64,000 nt of DNA, from the NCBI GenBank assembly GCA_016713135.1, contig JADJPR010000001.1, positions 62,001 to 126,000 of the forward strand. The letters run 5' to 3'. This document shows, in pieces, positions 46,583 through 55,954 of the stretch; within the stretch, counting starts at the first letter, position 1; every line of letters begins with the position of its first letter. The notes under the pieces are model-generated. The model made no database searches. It was given only the letters and a program-made list of their open reading frames with translations, and was not told the DNA's origin. The translations under genes were made by a program, and so were the position numbers. The DNA is from Rhodanobacteraceae bacterium. Its GTDB lineage: Bacteria; Pseudomonadota; Gammaproteobacteria; Xanthomonadales; SZUA-5.

Positions 46583-47983
46583 TCAGGCCGCCTTGATCGC
46601 GGCGCGCGCGGTTTCGCGGCGCTCCTGGAACATGTTGATGACGCGGATCGCGCCCTGCTCCATGTCGTCCTTGACGCGGTCGGCCCAGCCGGACAGCAGG
46701 TTGCCGAGCAGCAGGCAGGGGATCGCGACCAGCAGGCCCTGTTCGGTGGTGACCAGCGCCACCGCGATGCCACCGGCCAGCAGCTTGGGGTCGCTGGTGC
46801 CGAACTCGGTGATCACGTCGAAGGTCTGGATCATGCCGGTGACGGTGCCGAGCAGGCCGAGCAACGGCGCGACCGCGGCGATCATCATGATTGCCGAGCC
46901 GAAGCGATTGAGCCGGGTGCTCTCGTGCAGGATCGCCTCGGAGATGATGTCTTCCAGGTGTTCGCGTTCGCGGTCGAGGTTGCGCAGCGCGGCGGTGACC
47001 ACGCGCGCGGCGGAGCCCTTGCGCTGCTTGACCGCGTCGATGGCCTCGTTGATCCGGTGCTGGCGCACCAGCGGCGCGGCGGCCTCGATGGTCGGCTGCA
47101 CCGCGGCGCCGGCCTGCGACAGGAACAGCGCGCGCAAGCCGGCGAGCACCAGCGCGATGGCGCCCAGGATCAGGATCACATAGCCGATCGGGCCGCCCTT
47201 CTGCATCTCGTTCCAGAGCGTCTTTTTCTCCGGCTCGCTGACCGCCGCGGTGGCGTTCTCGAACAGGAACAGCGGCAGGGTTGCCGGCATCTGGCCCTGC
47301 GCCAGCGCCTGGGCGACATCCGCCGCAGGCTCGCGCCACAGTTTGAACGCGCCGCCGCCGGCCGGCGCCAGTGCGCCCGAACCCGCATCGCTGACGCCGA
47401 ACACCGCGACGTTGCCGATGCGCACCAGGGTGCCGCTGACTTCGGTGCCGTCGGCAAGGAAGAACTTGCCGGGCTCGCTGCGCACGCTCGACAACTGGCC
47501 GAGCAGGGTCGCGGCGGCGGCGTACATCCGCGCGGTCTTGTCGCCGTCCGCCAGCGCGGCGAACTCCGGCGACTTCATCGTGGGCACGCCATAGCCTTCC
47601 AGGGTCGACGACGCCTGCGCGAAGGTGGCTTCGAGCAGGGAGCTGGTCTCCTCGTTGGCGATCGCCTGTTCCTCGGCGAGACCGGCCTGCGACTGCAGTT
47701 GCGCGGACTCGTTGTCGAGCGCCAGCACGCGCGATTCGAGCGCGGCGATCTCGCCGTTCAGGGCCCCCTGCTGCTTCTGGGCGGCCGCCTGCATCTGCGC
47801 CAGTTGCGCCGCCAGTTCGCGCTTCTGCGCGGACAGGAAGGCGTACTCCTTGCGGTAGGCGGCGTCGACGTCGACTGCCGTGTTGGTTGTCGGTGTTGGT
47901 GTTGGTGGTGGAGCAGGAGCGGGAGCCTGGGCGTTTGCGGCGGCGGCGACGAGCGTCGCCGCGAGGGCGAGAATGCGGATCAT
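46583..47983 (-). CDS. TtpC-like long MotA/TolQ/ExbB protein
   Basis: 466 residues. Signal peptide, then a Pro/Thr linker (PAPAPPPTPTPTTN) encoded by an AACACCAAC repeat arm, and a periplasmic coiled coil (about 45-130; AAQLAQMQAAAQKQQGALNG). A beta region follows, then the ExbB-like membrane core (PIGYVILILGAIALVLAGLRA; IAAVAPLLGLLGTVTGMIQT; AVALVTTEQGLLVAIPCLLL). This matches TtpC, the extra inner-membrane component of TonB2 systems. Its start overlaps the DUF3450 gene stop by four bases (47980-47983). Confidence 0.9.
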   Translation of the reverse strand: MIRILALAATLVAAAANAQAPAPAPPPTPTPTTNTAVDVDAAYRKEYAFLSAQKRELAAQLAQMQAAAQKQQGALNGEIAALESRVLALDNESAQLQSQAGLAEEQAIANEETSSLLEATFAQASSTLEGYGVPTMKSPEFAALADGDKTARMYAAAATLLGQLSSVRSEPGKFFLADGTEVSGTLVRIGNVAVFGVSDAGSGALAPAGGGAFKLWREPAADVAQALAQGQMPATLPLFLFENATAAVSEPEKKTLWNEMQKGGPIGYVILILGAIALVLAGLRALFLSQAGAAVQPTIEAAAPLVRQHRINEAIDAVKQRKGSAARVVTAALRNLDREREHLEDIISEAILHESTRLNRFGSAIMMIAAVAPLLGLLGTVTGMIQTFDVITEFGTSDPKLLAGGIAVALVTTEQGLLVAIPCLLLGNLLSGWADRVKDDMEQGAIRVINMFQERRETARAAIKAA

Positions 47984-48753
47984 CGGGCACCTCCGGCGAG
48001 GCCATTGGGCAGTTCGAACCAGCCCTGGCGGATCTGCTTGCCGAGGGCATCGAAGTACGCCAGTACCTGCTTCTGCCCGGCTTCATCGGCGAGCGGCTCG
48101 AAGCGCCAGTCGCTGCCGCTGCGGCGGGCGATGCCAACGCGGCCGTCGGGTGCGCGGAAGAACAGCATCATCGAACCGACCTTGGCCACATCCACCAGCA
48201 CCTCGGCGCCGTCCAGCGTGATCGTCTGGCTGTGGATGCCGTTCTCGCGGGTGACCCGGAACTCGTCCTCGTAGGCCGCCCACAGACGGTTGGCAGCGCG
48301 CGGCGGCGGCAGCGTGCCGCCTTCGAGCTGGCGCTTCAGGTCGTCCAGTTGCGCCAGTCGTTCCGCCTGCTTGAACGGCAGCCCGGCGGCGATGCGCGCG
48401 CGCAGCTCGTCGATCGCCGCCAGCAGCACCGGTTTCAGCGCATCGCCGGCCACCCCGGCGGCGCCCGCCTCGGCCTCGCGCTTGGCCAGGTCCTCGCGCA
48501 ACTTGCGCGCGTTCAACTCGGCACGCTGCACCTGGGCCTGCAGCTCGGCCTTCTGCGCCGACAGCGCCGCCAGGTTGGTGCGCGCCTCCTGGCGCTGCAG
48601 CTCGACCTCGCCGTTGAGCTGCTCGACCTCCGCGCGCAGCTTGATCAGCGATTCCGCCAGCGCGCCGGGCGAATCGGGCGCTTGCGCCGCCGCGCCGAGC
48701 GACAGGGACACGCCGGCGACCAGCAGGCGCAGGCGCGGGGTAGGGATAGGCAT
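47980..48753 (-). CDS. DUF3450 family periplasmic coiled-coil protein
   Basis: 257 residues. Signal peptide (LRLLVAGVSLSLGAAAQA), then a long coiled coil (about 25-105; LIKLRAEVEQLNGEVELQRQ, AQVQRAELNARKLREDLAKR) and a C-terminal globular part (WAAYEDEFRVTRENGIHSQT, VGSMMLFFRAPDGRVGIARR). DUF3450 proteins routinely open TtpC-ExbB-ExbD-TonB operons; their role is not settled. It is the first gene of this minus-strand locus and is coupled to the TtpC-like gene by a 4-bp overlap. The promoter is expected between 48754 and 48885 but no clear consensus was found. Confidence 0.9.
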   Translation of the reverse strand: MPIPTPRLRLLVAGVSLSLGAAAQAPDSPGALAESLIKLRAEVEQLNGEVELQRQEARTNLAALSAQKAELQAQVQRAELNARKLREDLAKREAEAGAAGVAGDALKPVLLAAIDELRARIAAGLPFKQAERLAQLDDLKRQLEGGTLPPPRAANRLWAAYEDEFRVTRENGIHSQTITLDGAEVLVDVAKVGSMMLFFRAPDGRVGIARRSGSDWRFEPLADEAGQKQVLAYFDALGKQIRQGWFELPNGLAGGAR

Positions 48754-49094
48754 GGCACACGACCGACAGCGCTTGGATCAAGCGATGCGATCAGTGTAGG
48801 AAGCGTCTGTGACCGTGATATTGCAGTGTCATCATCGGGCGCACGGCGGTGCGGGGCTGGCGCGGCGCGGGGCACGCTCCCTGTGGGAGTTCCGGTCGCC
48901 CGCCGGTGCGCTTATTCGCGCATCGAACCGTGACTCTCACTCAATCACAGGGTCGTCGTTTCGCACGGGCTGAAAATGTATGAAATTCAACACCTTGGCG
49001 CATGTTCGGTGAGAGCCGACTCTGTCGGCGATCTTTCCGCGCCGCCGGAGAAGATCGCCGCTGAAGCCGCTACCGCCAGGCCGGCTGCAAACGC
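48754..49094. repeat. Intergenic region with composite-repeat and REP fragments
   Basis: 48885-49016 holds GAGTTCCGGTCGCCC...GGTGCGCTTATTCGCGCATCGAACC and CGCATGTTCGGTGAGAG, pieces of the arrays at 30 and 37.5 kb. 49017-49075 has CCGACTCTGTCGGCGATC against GATCGCCGCTGAAGCCGCT, the inner REP pair of the GGGTTGTG elements. No gene was seen. Confidence 0.65.
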
Positions 49095-49814
49095 TCAATC
49101 CCCGAAGAACTGCAGGTCCTCGAACTGGCGATCCTCGCCATAGGCCGCATCCTCGGTCCAGCCGAGCAGGCCGAAGGGCGTGCGCACCAGGTACCAGTCG
49201 CGGCCGTCGATGACCTGCTGCACCACGATCTGCACCCGCTCGCCAGGCGGCACCGCGGCGATCGTCTCGGCGCCGGCGGCCGGCGTCTGCAGCAGCTTCA
49301 CGGTCTTGCGCGTGTGGGTGTGCACGCCGACGTAGTAGTGCGACTGCGTCACTTCGACGAGCTGGCCTTTCCGGACGGCCCACTTCTCGCGGCCTTCGAA
49401 ACTGCGGTTGCTGCGCCGGATCACGTAGAGGAAACCGTTGCCTGGCAGCACCAGGTGATCGCCGCCGAACTCGCCGAGTGGTGCCTCGTCGCCCTCGCGC
49501 CAGAGTGTGAACGTGGGGTCGCAACTCGGGCCATCGTCGTAGCGGACCTCGTAGCGATCCTGCGAGTTGCGGTCCAGGCGGCCTGCAAGCATCACGCGCC
49601 AGCCGCCGGCCGGATGGTCCGGCAGCTCGATGAAGTCGTCGCGTGGCGTCGCCAATGCCGGATCAAAATGCACGCTGACGGGACCGAAGCACTGGCTGGG
49701 CGCCGTCTGCACGGACAAGCCCGCGAATCCGACCTCGGGCAGTTGCGGTGCATTGTCGGTGCCGGCGACAGCGGCGGCGGACACGGCCAGCATCCAGGTC
49801 AGCACCAGACGCAT
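49095..49814 (-). CDS. Secreted SH3-like domain protein, function unknown
   Basis: 239 residues. Signal peptide (MRLVLTWMLAVSAAAVAG), an N-terminal beta-rich domain with two Cys (APSQCFGPVSVHFDPALATP, DDGPSCDPTFTLWREGDEAP), and a C-terminal bacterial-SH3-like segment (LQTPAAGAETIAAVPPGERV, VIDGRDWYLVRTPFGLLGWT). SH3b domains often bind cell-wall material. It follows the barrel gene after 2 bp, so both are on one transcript. No catalytic motif is visible. Confidence 0.78.
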   Translation of the reverse strand: MRLVLTWMLAVSAAAVAGTDNAPQLPEVGFAGLSVQTAPSQCFGPVSVHFDPALATPRDDFIELPDHPAGGWRVMLAGRLDRNSQDRYEVRYDDGPSCDPTFTLWREGDEAPLGEFGGDHLVLPGNGFLYVIRRSNRSFEGREKWAVRKGQLVEVTQSHYYVGVHTHTRKTVKLLQTPAAGAETIAAVPPGERVQIVVQQVIDGRDWYLVRTPFGLLGWTEDAAYGEDRQFEDLQFFGD

Positions 49815-49816
49815 GT

Positions 49817-51130
49817 TCAGAACTCCGCGCGCACGCCGAGGTTGTACTCGCGCTGGCGGTACAGGTCCTCGGAGAAGTTCTGGCGGTAGCTGGCGAAACC
49901 GGACCAGCCGTTCGCCCACTGCGCGGACAGGCCCAGCGCGGCGCTGCCGTAGCTGTCGTCTTCCTCGTCCGCCTGCATGAAGAAGTCGAGGCGCGAAGCG
50001 TTGACCAGGTTCGAACGGTCGCCGGCATAGCGCACCCGTGCGGCGTCCGCGTCGACCCCGGAAACGCTGATCCAGGAGACATCGACGAAGGGCATCCACA
50101 CGCCGTTGCTGGCGCTGATTGCATGCGCCCAGCGCATGCCCAGGATGCCGCGCGTGAAGTTCTCGTCCAGCGCATCCACTTCCATCGCCCAGCCACCGCC
50201 GTTGGCCAGCGGGGCGCGCGAGACCTCGGTGTAGCCATCGCTCTGCGCGTCGACCAGTTCCACGCGCACATAGGGATCGAAGGTGGACGCGCCGCGGTTG
50301 AACTGGAACCCGCCGGTCAGCGCCAGCAGGCGCTCGTCGGCATCGAAGGAGGAATCGAAGCGCTGGTCGACCGCCGCTGGGCCCAGGCCATAGGCGATCC
50401 GCCGCAGCTGGTCGTGGTCGCGGCGCGTCAGCGAGAGCAGCGAGTCGACATAGAACCCGTTGCCGCCCTGCCAGCCGGCGTACAGGTTCAGCGCCACATC
50501 GGTGGTGTCGAGCGAGCCCGAATCGCTGCTGTAGTCCGTCTCGCGCTTGCCGTAGACCACCGCGGCGCCAAGGTGGGTGGAGGCGCTCGTGCGCAGGTCG
50601 AATCCAACCGTCAATGCGCGGCCGTCCTGGTCGAAGCCATCCTCGTCTGCGCTGCGGTCGCGCTCGCTGTTGTCCAGGCGCGCGTTCACGTACATCGACC
50701 AGTCGCTGGCCATGCCCTCATCGCCCGACAGGTTCAGCGAGACCATCGACGCGTCCGCCTGCATCAGCGCGGCGTATCCCGCTCCCGGCGAGCCCACGGA
50801 CAGCGGCAGGTTGGCCGCGCGCCCCAGGCCCGAGCGGTCGATCGGAATGGTCACGTTGTCCCCAGTGATCGCCGCGAGCGCGCGCCGGACCACGATATCT
50901 GTTCCAGGATTTGCGCCGAAGGCATTGCCGACCAGGGTGTTGCAGTCGTCCTGCAGTCGCGCTGCGAGACGGTTCCCGGGAAAGCACAGCGTGCCGATCG
51001 CCCGCGCGTTTTCCAGTTGCGGGCGGCTGGCCGCGAACTGGATCAGCCGCTCCACGGCGGCGTTCTGCGCCTGCGCGGCACTGCCCATGCCCAGCAGCAG
51101 CGCGCCGAATAGGATCTTCTTCTGGTTCAT
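49817..51130 (-). CDS. Outer-membrane autotransporter-type beta-barrel protein
   Basis: 437 residues. Signal peptide (KKILFGALLLGMGSAAQAQ), a short N-terminal helical/passenger part (about 20-115) with two Cys, then an about 12-strand barrel (SDWSMYVNARLDNSERDRSA, THLGAAVVYGKRETDYSSDS, NGFYVDSLLSLTRRDHDQLR, YSGFASYRQNFSEDLYRQRE-like C-terminus) ending in Phe (LGVRAEF). It has a good RBS (GAAGGAA). The passenger is very short, so it may serve as a surface barrel or esterase-less autotransporter relative. It is co-transcribed with the SH3-like protein. Confidence 0.83.
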   Translation of the reverse strand: MNQKKILFGALLLGMGSAAQAQNAAVERLIQFAASRPQLENARAIGTLCFPGNRLAARLQDDCNTLVGNAFGANPGTDIVVRRALAAITGDNVTIPIDRSGLGRAANLPLSVGSPGAGYAALMQADASMVSLNLSGDEGMASDWSMYVNARLDNSERDRSADEDGFDQDGRALTVGFDLRTSASTHLGAAVVYGKRETDYSSDSGSLDTTDVALNLYAGWQGGNGFYVDSLLSLTRRDHDQLRRIAYGLGPAAVDQRFDSSFDADERLLALTGGFQFNRGASTFDPYVRVELVDAQSDGYTEVSRAPLANGGGWAMEVDALDENFTRGILGMRWAHAISASNGVWMPFVDVSWISVSGVDADAARVRYAGDRSNLVNASRLDFFMQADEEDDSYGSAALGLSAQWANGWSGFASYRQNFSEDLYRQREYNLGVRAEF

Positions 51131-51349
51131 CGCGTTTCCTTCGTGAGTCCGGGGGCGGCACGGTCAGGCGCCCGTGCAAGACGTGCAGTGTAAACCGGTG
51201 TGATCGCAACGAAGCGAGGGCAGCGCGCAGGCCGTGCCATGCCGGCGCACAAGCGCTGACCTCGCCAGACTGATGGCGTATGCTCCGCGGCCCGGACGCC
51301 CATGGGCTTCCGGCAGCGGTGCCTCAAACCCCGTATCATCGCCAACAAC

Positions 51350-51426
51350 GCGCCCGTAGCTCAGCTGGATAGAGTACTGCCCTCCGAAGGCAGTGGTCGG
51401 GGGTTCGAATCCCTCCGGGCGCGCCA
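51350..51426 (+). tRNA. tRNA-Arg(CCG)
   Basis: 77 nt. Acceptor arms GCGCCCG (51350-51356) and CGGGCGC (51416-51422) pair perfectly; the discriminator is G and CCA (51424-51426) is encoded. The D arm is GCTCAGCTGGATAGAGT. The anticodon stem CTGCC/GGCAG encloses loop CTCCGAA with anticodon CCG. The T arm is GGGGGTTCGAATCCCTC. Confidence 0.97.
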
Positions 51427-51713
51427 GTTCACTTGATGGTCTGTGCACCGCCGGCATTGGGCTGCCGAGCAAATCCGTGGGCAAGCGCATCGTCGGTGGC
51501 GATGCGAAGCGTCCCTGCGAGCCTGCCGACCAGAGTGTGCAGGACTTCCTCAGGCTGCGCCCCGAGTGAACTTCCCACCGCGGCTCGGCTCGGCCCGCCC
51601 CCACTGCGCTCCCTGAGCACCCGCGAGCGCACCTTCGACGCTGCCAGCCGGTTGCACCCGCGACGCCCCGACGTTAGCGTGCGCTCGCGCCCCCAGCTGT
51701 CGTCCCGTCCCGC
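51427..51713. other. Gap between tRNA and tdk; nothing identified
   Basis: 287 bp without a convincing gene, strong promoter or repeat. Short frames here lack a ribosome binding site and any family motif. Confidence 0.5.
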
Positions 51714-52340
51714 ATGGCCAAGCTCTATTTCTACTACTCGGCGATGAACGCCGGAAAGACCACGGTGCTGCTGCAGAGCGCGCACAACTACAACGAGCGC
51801 GGCATGCGCACGCGGATCTACACGCCGCGCATCGACGACCGCTTTGGCGTTGGCCAGGTGCGCTCGCGCATCGGGCTGTCCGCCGAGGGGCATGTGTTCG
51901 ATCGCGACGACAACCTGGTCGAGAAGGTCAGGGCAGACGTCGCCGCGCATGGCCCGCTGCACTGCGTGCTGGTCGACGAGGCCCAGTTCCTGACCAAGGC
52001 GCAGGTGTGGCAGCTCACCGACATCGTCGACAAGCTGGACATCCCGGTGCTCGCCTACGGTTTGCGTACGGATTTCCAGGGCGAGTTGTTCGAGGGCAGC
52101 CAGTACCTGCTGGCCTGGGCCGACTCGATCAGCGAGATCAAGACCATCTGCCATACCGGACGCAAGGCGACGATGGTGGTCCGGGTGGACGAGCAGGGCC
52201 GCGCCCTGACCCAGGGCGCGCAGGTGGAGATCGGCGGCAACGACCGCTATGTGTCGGTCTCGCGCGCCGAGTTCAAGCGCGTGTTCGCCGGCGAGAGCAC
52301 GATCCCGCTGAAGCAGGGGAATCTGTTCCAGACGGATTGA
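51714..52340 (+). CDS. tdk: Thymidine kinase (TK1-like)
   Basis: 208 residues. It phosphorylates thymidine with ATP in the salvage pathway. Motifs are the P-loop [16 protein letters not shown], the Walker-B-like [29 protein letters not shown] and the lasso region [11 protein letters not shown]. The zinc-binding cysteines of this family look depleted: the first knuckle reads [10 protein letters not shown] with one Cys, and the second reads YVSVSRAEF with none. The structural zinc is therefore probably lost. The start at 51714 gives the E. coli-like N-terminus [15 protein letters not shown]. Confidence 0.95.
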   Translation: MAKLYFYYSAMNAGKTTVLLQSAHNYNERGMRTRIYTPRIDDRFGVGQVRSRIGLSAEGHVFDRDDNLVEKVRADVAAHGPLHCVLVDEAQFLTKAQVWQLTDIVDKLDIPVLAYGLRTDFQGELFEGSQYLLAWADSISEIKTICHTGRKATMVVRVDEQGRALTQGAQVEIGGNDRYVSVSRAEFKRVFAGESTIPLKQGNLFQTD

Positions 52341-52483
52341 CCGCGGGCGCGCAGCCCGGGGTGCGTGCGCAGCGCGTTCCCCGGGTGCTCGCGGCAAGTT
52401 CGCGGCGGTGAATCGTTACGCGATGCACCGCCCAACGCCCCCCTCAGCGTAGCCCGGGAAACGCGCTGCGCGCCCTGTCCGGG
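52341..52483. repeat. ACCCGGGGAACGCGCTG element (two inverted copies)
   Basis: GCCCGGGGTGCGTGCGCAGCGCGTTCCCCGGGTGC (about 52357-52387, in parts) is followed by AGCCCGGGAAACGCGCTGCGC and GCCCTGTCCGGGCTACG, the last overlapping the 3' end of the next gene. Same family as 26198, 34224 and 58078. Confidence 0.7.
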
Positions 52484-53146
52484 CTACGCCGGAAGGAGCA
52501 GCTCGCCGGCGAGCGCCCACAACCTGCGTTGTGCCGAGCTGGCTGGCGGTTGCCGCAGCAACGCGTGCAGGTCGTCCAGCGTATCCACGTCCTGCTGCGT
52601 CGCGAACGCCGTCAGCGGCAGTTCCGCGCCGACCGCGGCGAGGAAACGCAGCGCGGTGTCCGGTGCGCCATAGGGCACGCCGGACCAGTCGTCGCCAGCG
52701 TGGTCCCGGTTGGAACCGTAGAGCACGAAACCGCCGTCGTGCGCAGGCGCGATGACGCGTGCGGGACCGGCCCGCAGCGCGGCGCAGGCGTCGCCGACGA
52801 CGGTCGAGTCCACCCCCGGCGCATCCGCACCCAGCAACAGCGCGCCGGCGTGCCGCTGGCGCAACTGGTGGTGGATGCCGGCCATGCGTGCGCCGAGGTC
52901 GCCCTCGGGCTGTACCAGCACCGGCCAGCCTGGCCAGTGCGACACGCCTTCGGCCTCGGCCACTGCCCAGTAGGGCTGCAGCGAGGCTTGCGCCGCGGCC
53001 GCTTCGACGCACTCGACCACGCACTCGACGCACCCGCGATAGACCGCCAGTGCGGCCTCGGCGCCGATCGCCGCCGCCAGCCGGGTCTTGACCGGACTCA
53101 GTCCGGGCGTCTTGACGAACACGCCGATGCCGGCCGCCGCGGTCAT
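52484..53146 (-). CDS. rSAM/selenodomain-associated transferase 1 (TIGR04282-like glycosyltransferase)
   Basis: 220 residues. A CofC/GT-A-like nucleotidyl-sugar fold: IGVFVKTPGLSPVKTRLAAA near the start, LGARMAGIHHQL, the acidic site LLGADAPGVDSTVV, and HDGGFVLYGSN. This family is associated with arsenosugar biosynthesis and with rSAM/selenodomain gene sets. Its ATG overlaps the stop of the transferase 2 gene by four bases. The partner rSAM enzyme is not in the window. Confidence 0.88.
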   Translation of the reverse strand: MTAAAGIGVFVKTPGLSPVKTRLAAAIGAEAALAVYRGCVECVVECVEAAAAQASLQPYWAVAEAEGVSHWPGWPVLVQPEGDLGARMAGIHHQLRQRHAGALLLGADAPGVDSTVVGDACAALRAGPARVIAPAHDGGFVLYGSNRDHAGDDWSGVPYGAPDTALRFLAAVGAELPLTAFATQQDVDTLDDLHALLRQPPASSAQRRLWALAGELLLPA

Positions 53147-53832
53147 CCTGTGCGCGACTCCACCCAGGCCTGCTGCCAGGTCCGCCGCTGGTGGCGCCAG
53201 GTGGTCGCCAGCCAGCCGCCGTCGCGGTACTTGCGCGCGCTGGTGGTCAGCACGGCCGGGATCCGCACCAGTGGCAGGCCGGCGCGGCGCGCGGCCCACA
53301 CCAGGGCGTGGTCCTCGCCGTAGCTGCGCGACTCGTCGAAGCCGCCGAGCGCGGCGAAGCGCTCGCGGCGGAGCACCAGACCCTGGTCGCCGAAAGGCAG
53401 ACCGAACCAGCGGCAACGCATCCGCGTGCCCCATTCGGTCAGGCGCATCAACGCCGGGCCGTCGTCTGCGAAGCGAAGGTCGAAATAGCCCAGCGCGTCG
53501 TCCCCGCTGGCCAGGAAATGCGCCAGCCCGGCGAAGGTGCGCCCGTCCGGGCGGCTGTCGGCGTGCACGAACCAGAGCCACTCGGCGCTGGTCAGCGTGG
53601 CGCCGGCATTTTGCTGCCGCGCGCGCCCGCGCTGGCAGTCGATCCAGCGGATCGCCGGGTCCTTCGGCCGCGATTGCAAATCGCCCTGGGCGAACACCAG
53701 CTGGCGCGGGATCCCCGGCGCCAGCCGCTCGAAGACCGGCAGCAGTTCGCGCCAGCTGCGATCACCGGGGCCGACCGGGATCACTGCGGCTATCGACGGC
53801 AGCCGTTTTCCCGGGTCCCGTTCAGCGTTCAC
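53143..53832 (-). CDS. rSAM/selenodomain-associated transferase 2 (TIGR04283-like GT2 glycosyltransferase)
   Basis: 229 residues. GT2 fold: [51 protein letters not shown] (metal-binding His-Ala-Asp), [20 protein letters not shown] and ALGGFDES. The start is GTG at 53832, overlapping the metJ TGA as GTGA (53829-53832). A longer reading would begin inside metJ in another frame. The usual partner, transferase 1, follows immediately. So metJ and these two transferases form one coupled transcript. Confidence 0.9.
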   Translation of the reverse strand: MNAERDPGKRLPSIAAVIPVGPGDRSWRELLPVFERLAPGIPRQLVFAQGDLQSRPKDPAIRWIDCQRGRARQQNAGATLTSAEWLWFVHADSRPDGRTFAGLAHFLASGDDALGYFDLRFADDGPALMRLTEWGTRMRCRWFGLPFGDQGLVLRRERFAALGGFDESRSYGEDHALVWAARRAGLPLVRIPAVLTTSARKYRDGGWLATTWRHQRRTWQQAWVESRTG

Positions 53833-54068
53833 TCCGGCCGCGCCAGTTCCTCGTCGGTGGGCAGCGGCTGGCCGGTGTAGGCGTGCAGGAAGGCCTCGGT
53901 CAGCAGCTCGGAGATCGTGCCATGACGCAACTTCTTGATCTGACGGCGGGTGCGCTCGTCGGTCAACAGCTTGAGGACATGCACCGGGATGGTCACGGTG
54001 ATCTTCTTCGTGGCTTCCGCACGCTTGCCACGCTCGATGTACGGATTGACGAACTTGTTCTTGGCCAT
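53829..54068 (-). CDS. metJ: Methionine repressor MetJ (short form)
   Basis: 79 residues. The ribbon-helix-helix core closely follows Met[21 protein letters not shown] (DNA-reading beta strand KKITVTIP), [20 protein letters not shown] and [20 protein letters not shown]. The SAM-contacting region around TDERTRR and EAF is preserved. It ends after DEELARPE and lacks about 25 C-terminal residues of the E. coli protein. With SAM it represses methionine biosynthesis by binding arrays of AGACGTCT, which lie 180 bp upstream of its start, between it and metY. Confidence 0.95.
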   Translation of the reverse strand: MAKNKFVNPYIERGKRAEATKKITVTIPVHVLKLLTDERTRRQIKKLRHGTISELLTEAFLHAYTGQPLPTDEELARPE

Positions 54069-54248
54069 GACTTCCCTCCGATCGGCGGAAGCCTAGCAGA
54101 AGCGTCGGTTTCGGGTGGCGGGTGTCGCATGGCGGCCGCGGCAGCGGCATCCGCCGGGGAACCGGCGCAGCGCTGTCCGACGAGGTCCGCCATCACCCGC
54201 CTGCGCCGCTTGACGCCTCGGTCCCGGCTCGCTTACGCTTCCACCACC

Positions 54249-55625
<1,377 letters not shown>

Positions 55626-55954
55626 CGCCGGGAGTTCCGCCTGAATTGTTTGCGGTTCGCGAGTCAAAGGGGAAACGGAAAAAGTCAATGGCGGGAGATT
55701 CCGATTGACGATTCACCTTTCTCGTTTGCCCGCCCCCCCCCCCCCCCACGACGCCGGGGCGCCTCGCCCCGAATCGGTTGCGGGTTCGGGGCGGAAACGG
55801 AGGGGAACCCCTTTCCTCTTCCATTTTCCTTTCCATTTGACCACTTCACGTAGACCTCCCACATAGTCGCCCCCAACCCACCGCCCACCTCCCCGCCACT
55901 CTTCAGCTCCACACGCCCAGCACCCCGCTGCGCCTGGCGCGCGGCGGCGAGCTG
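55626..55954. repeat. Gap upstream of metX: inverted repeat and 15-C homopolymer
   Basis: TCAAAGGGGAAACGG and AAAAAGTCAATGG (55664-55692) are mirrored by CCATTTTCC and TTTCCATTTGACC (about 55821-55842). 55733-55747 is a run of 15 C. An inner pair GCGCCTCGCCCCGAATCGG / CGGGTTCGGGGCGG also lies here. There is no ATG, GTG or TTG in frame with metX in this region. Confidence 0.7.
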
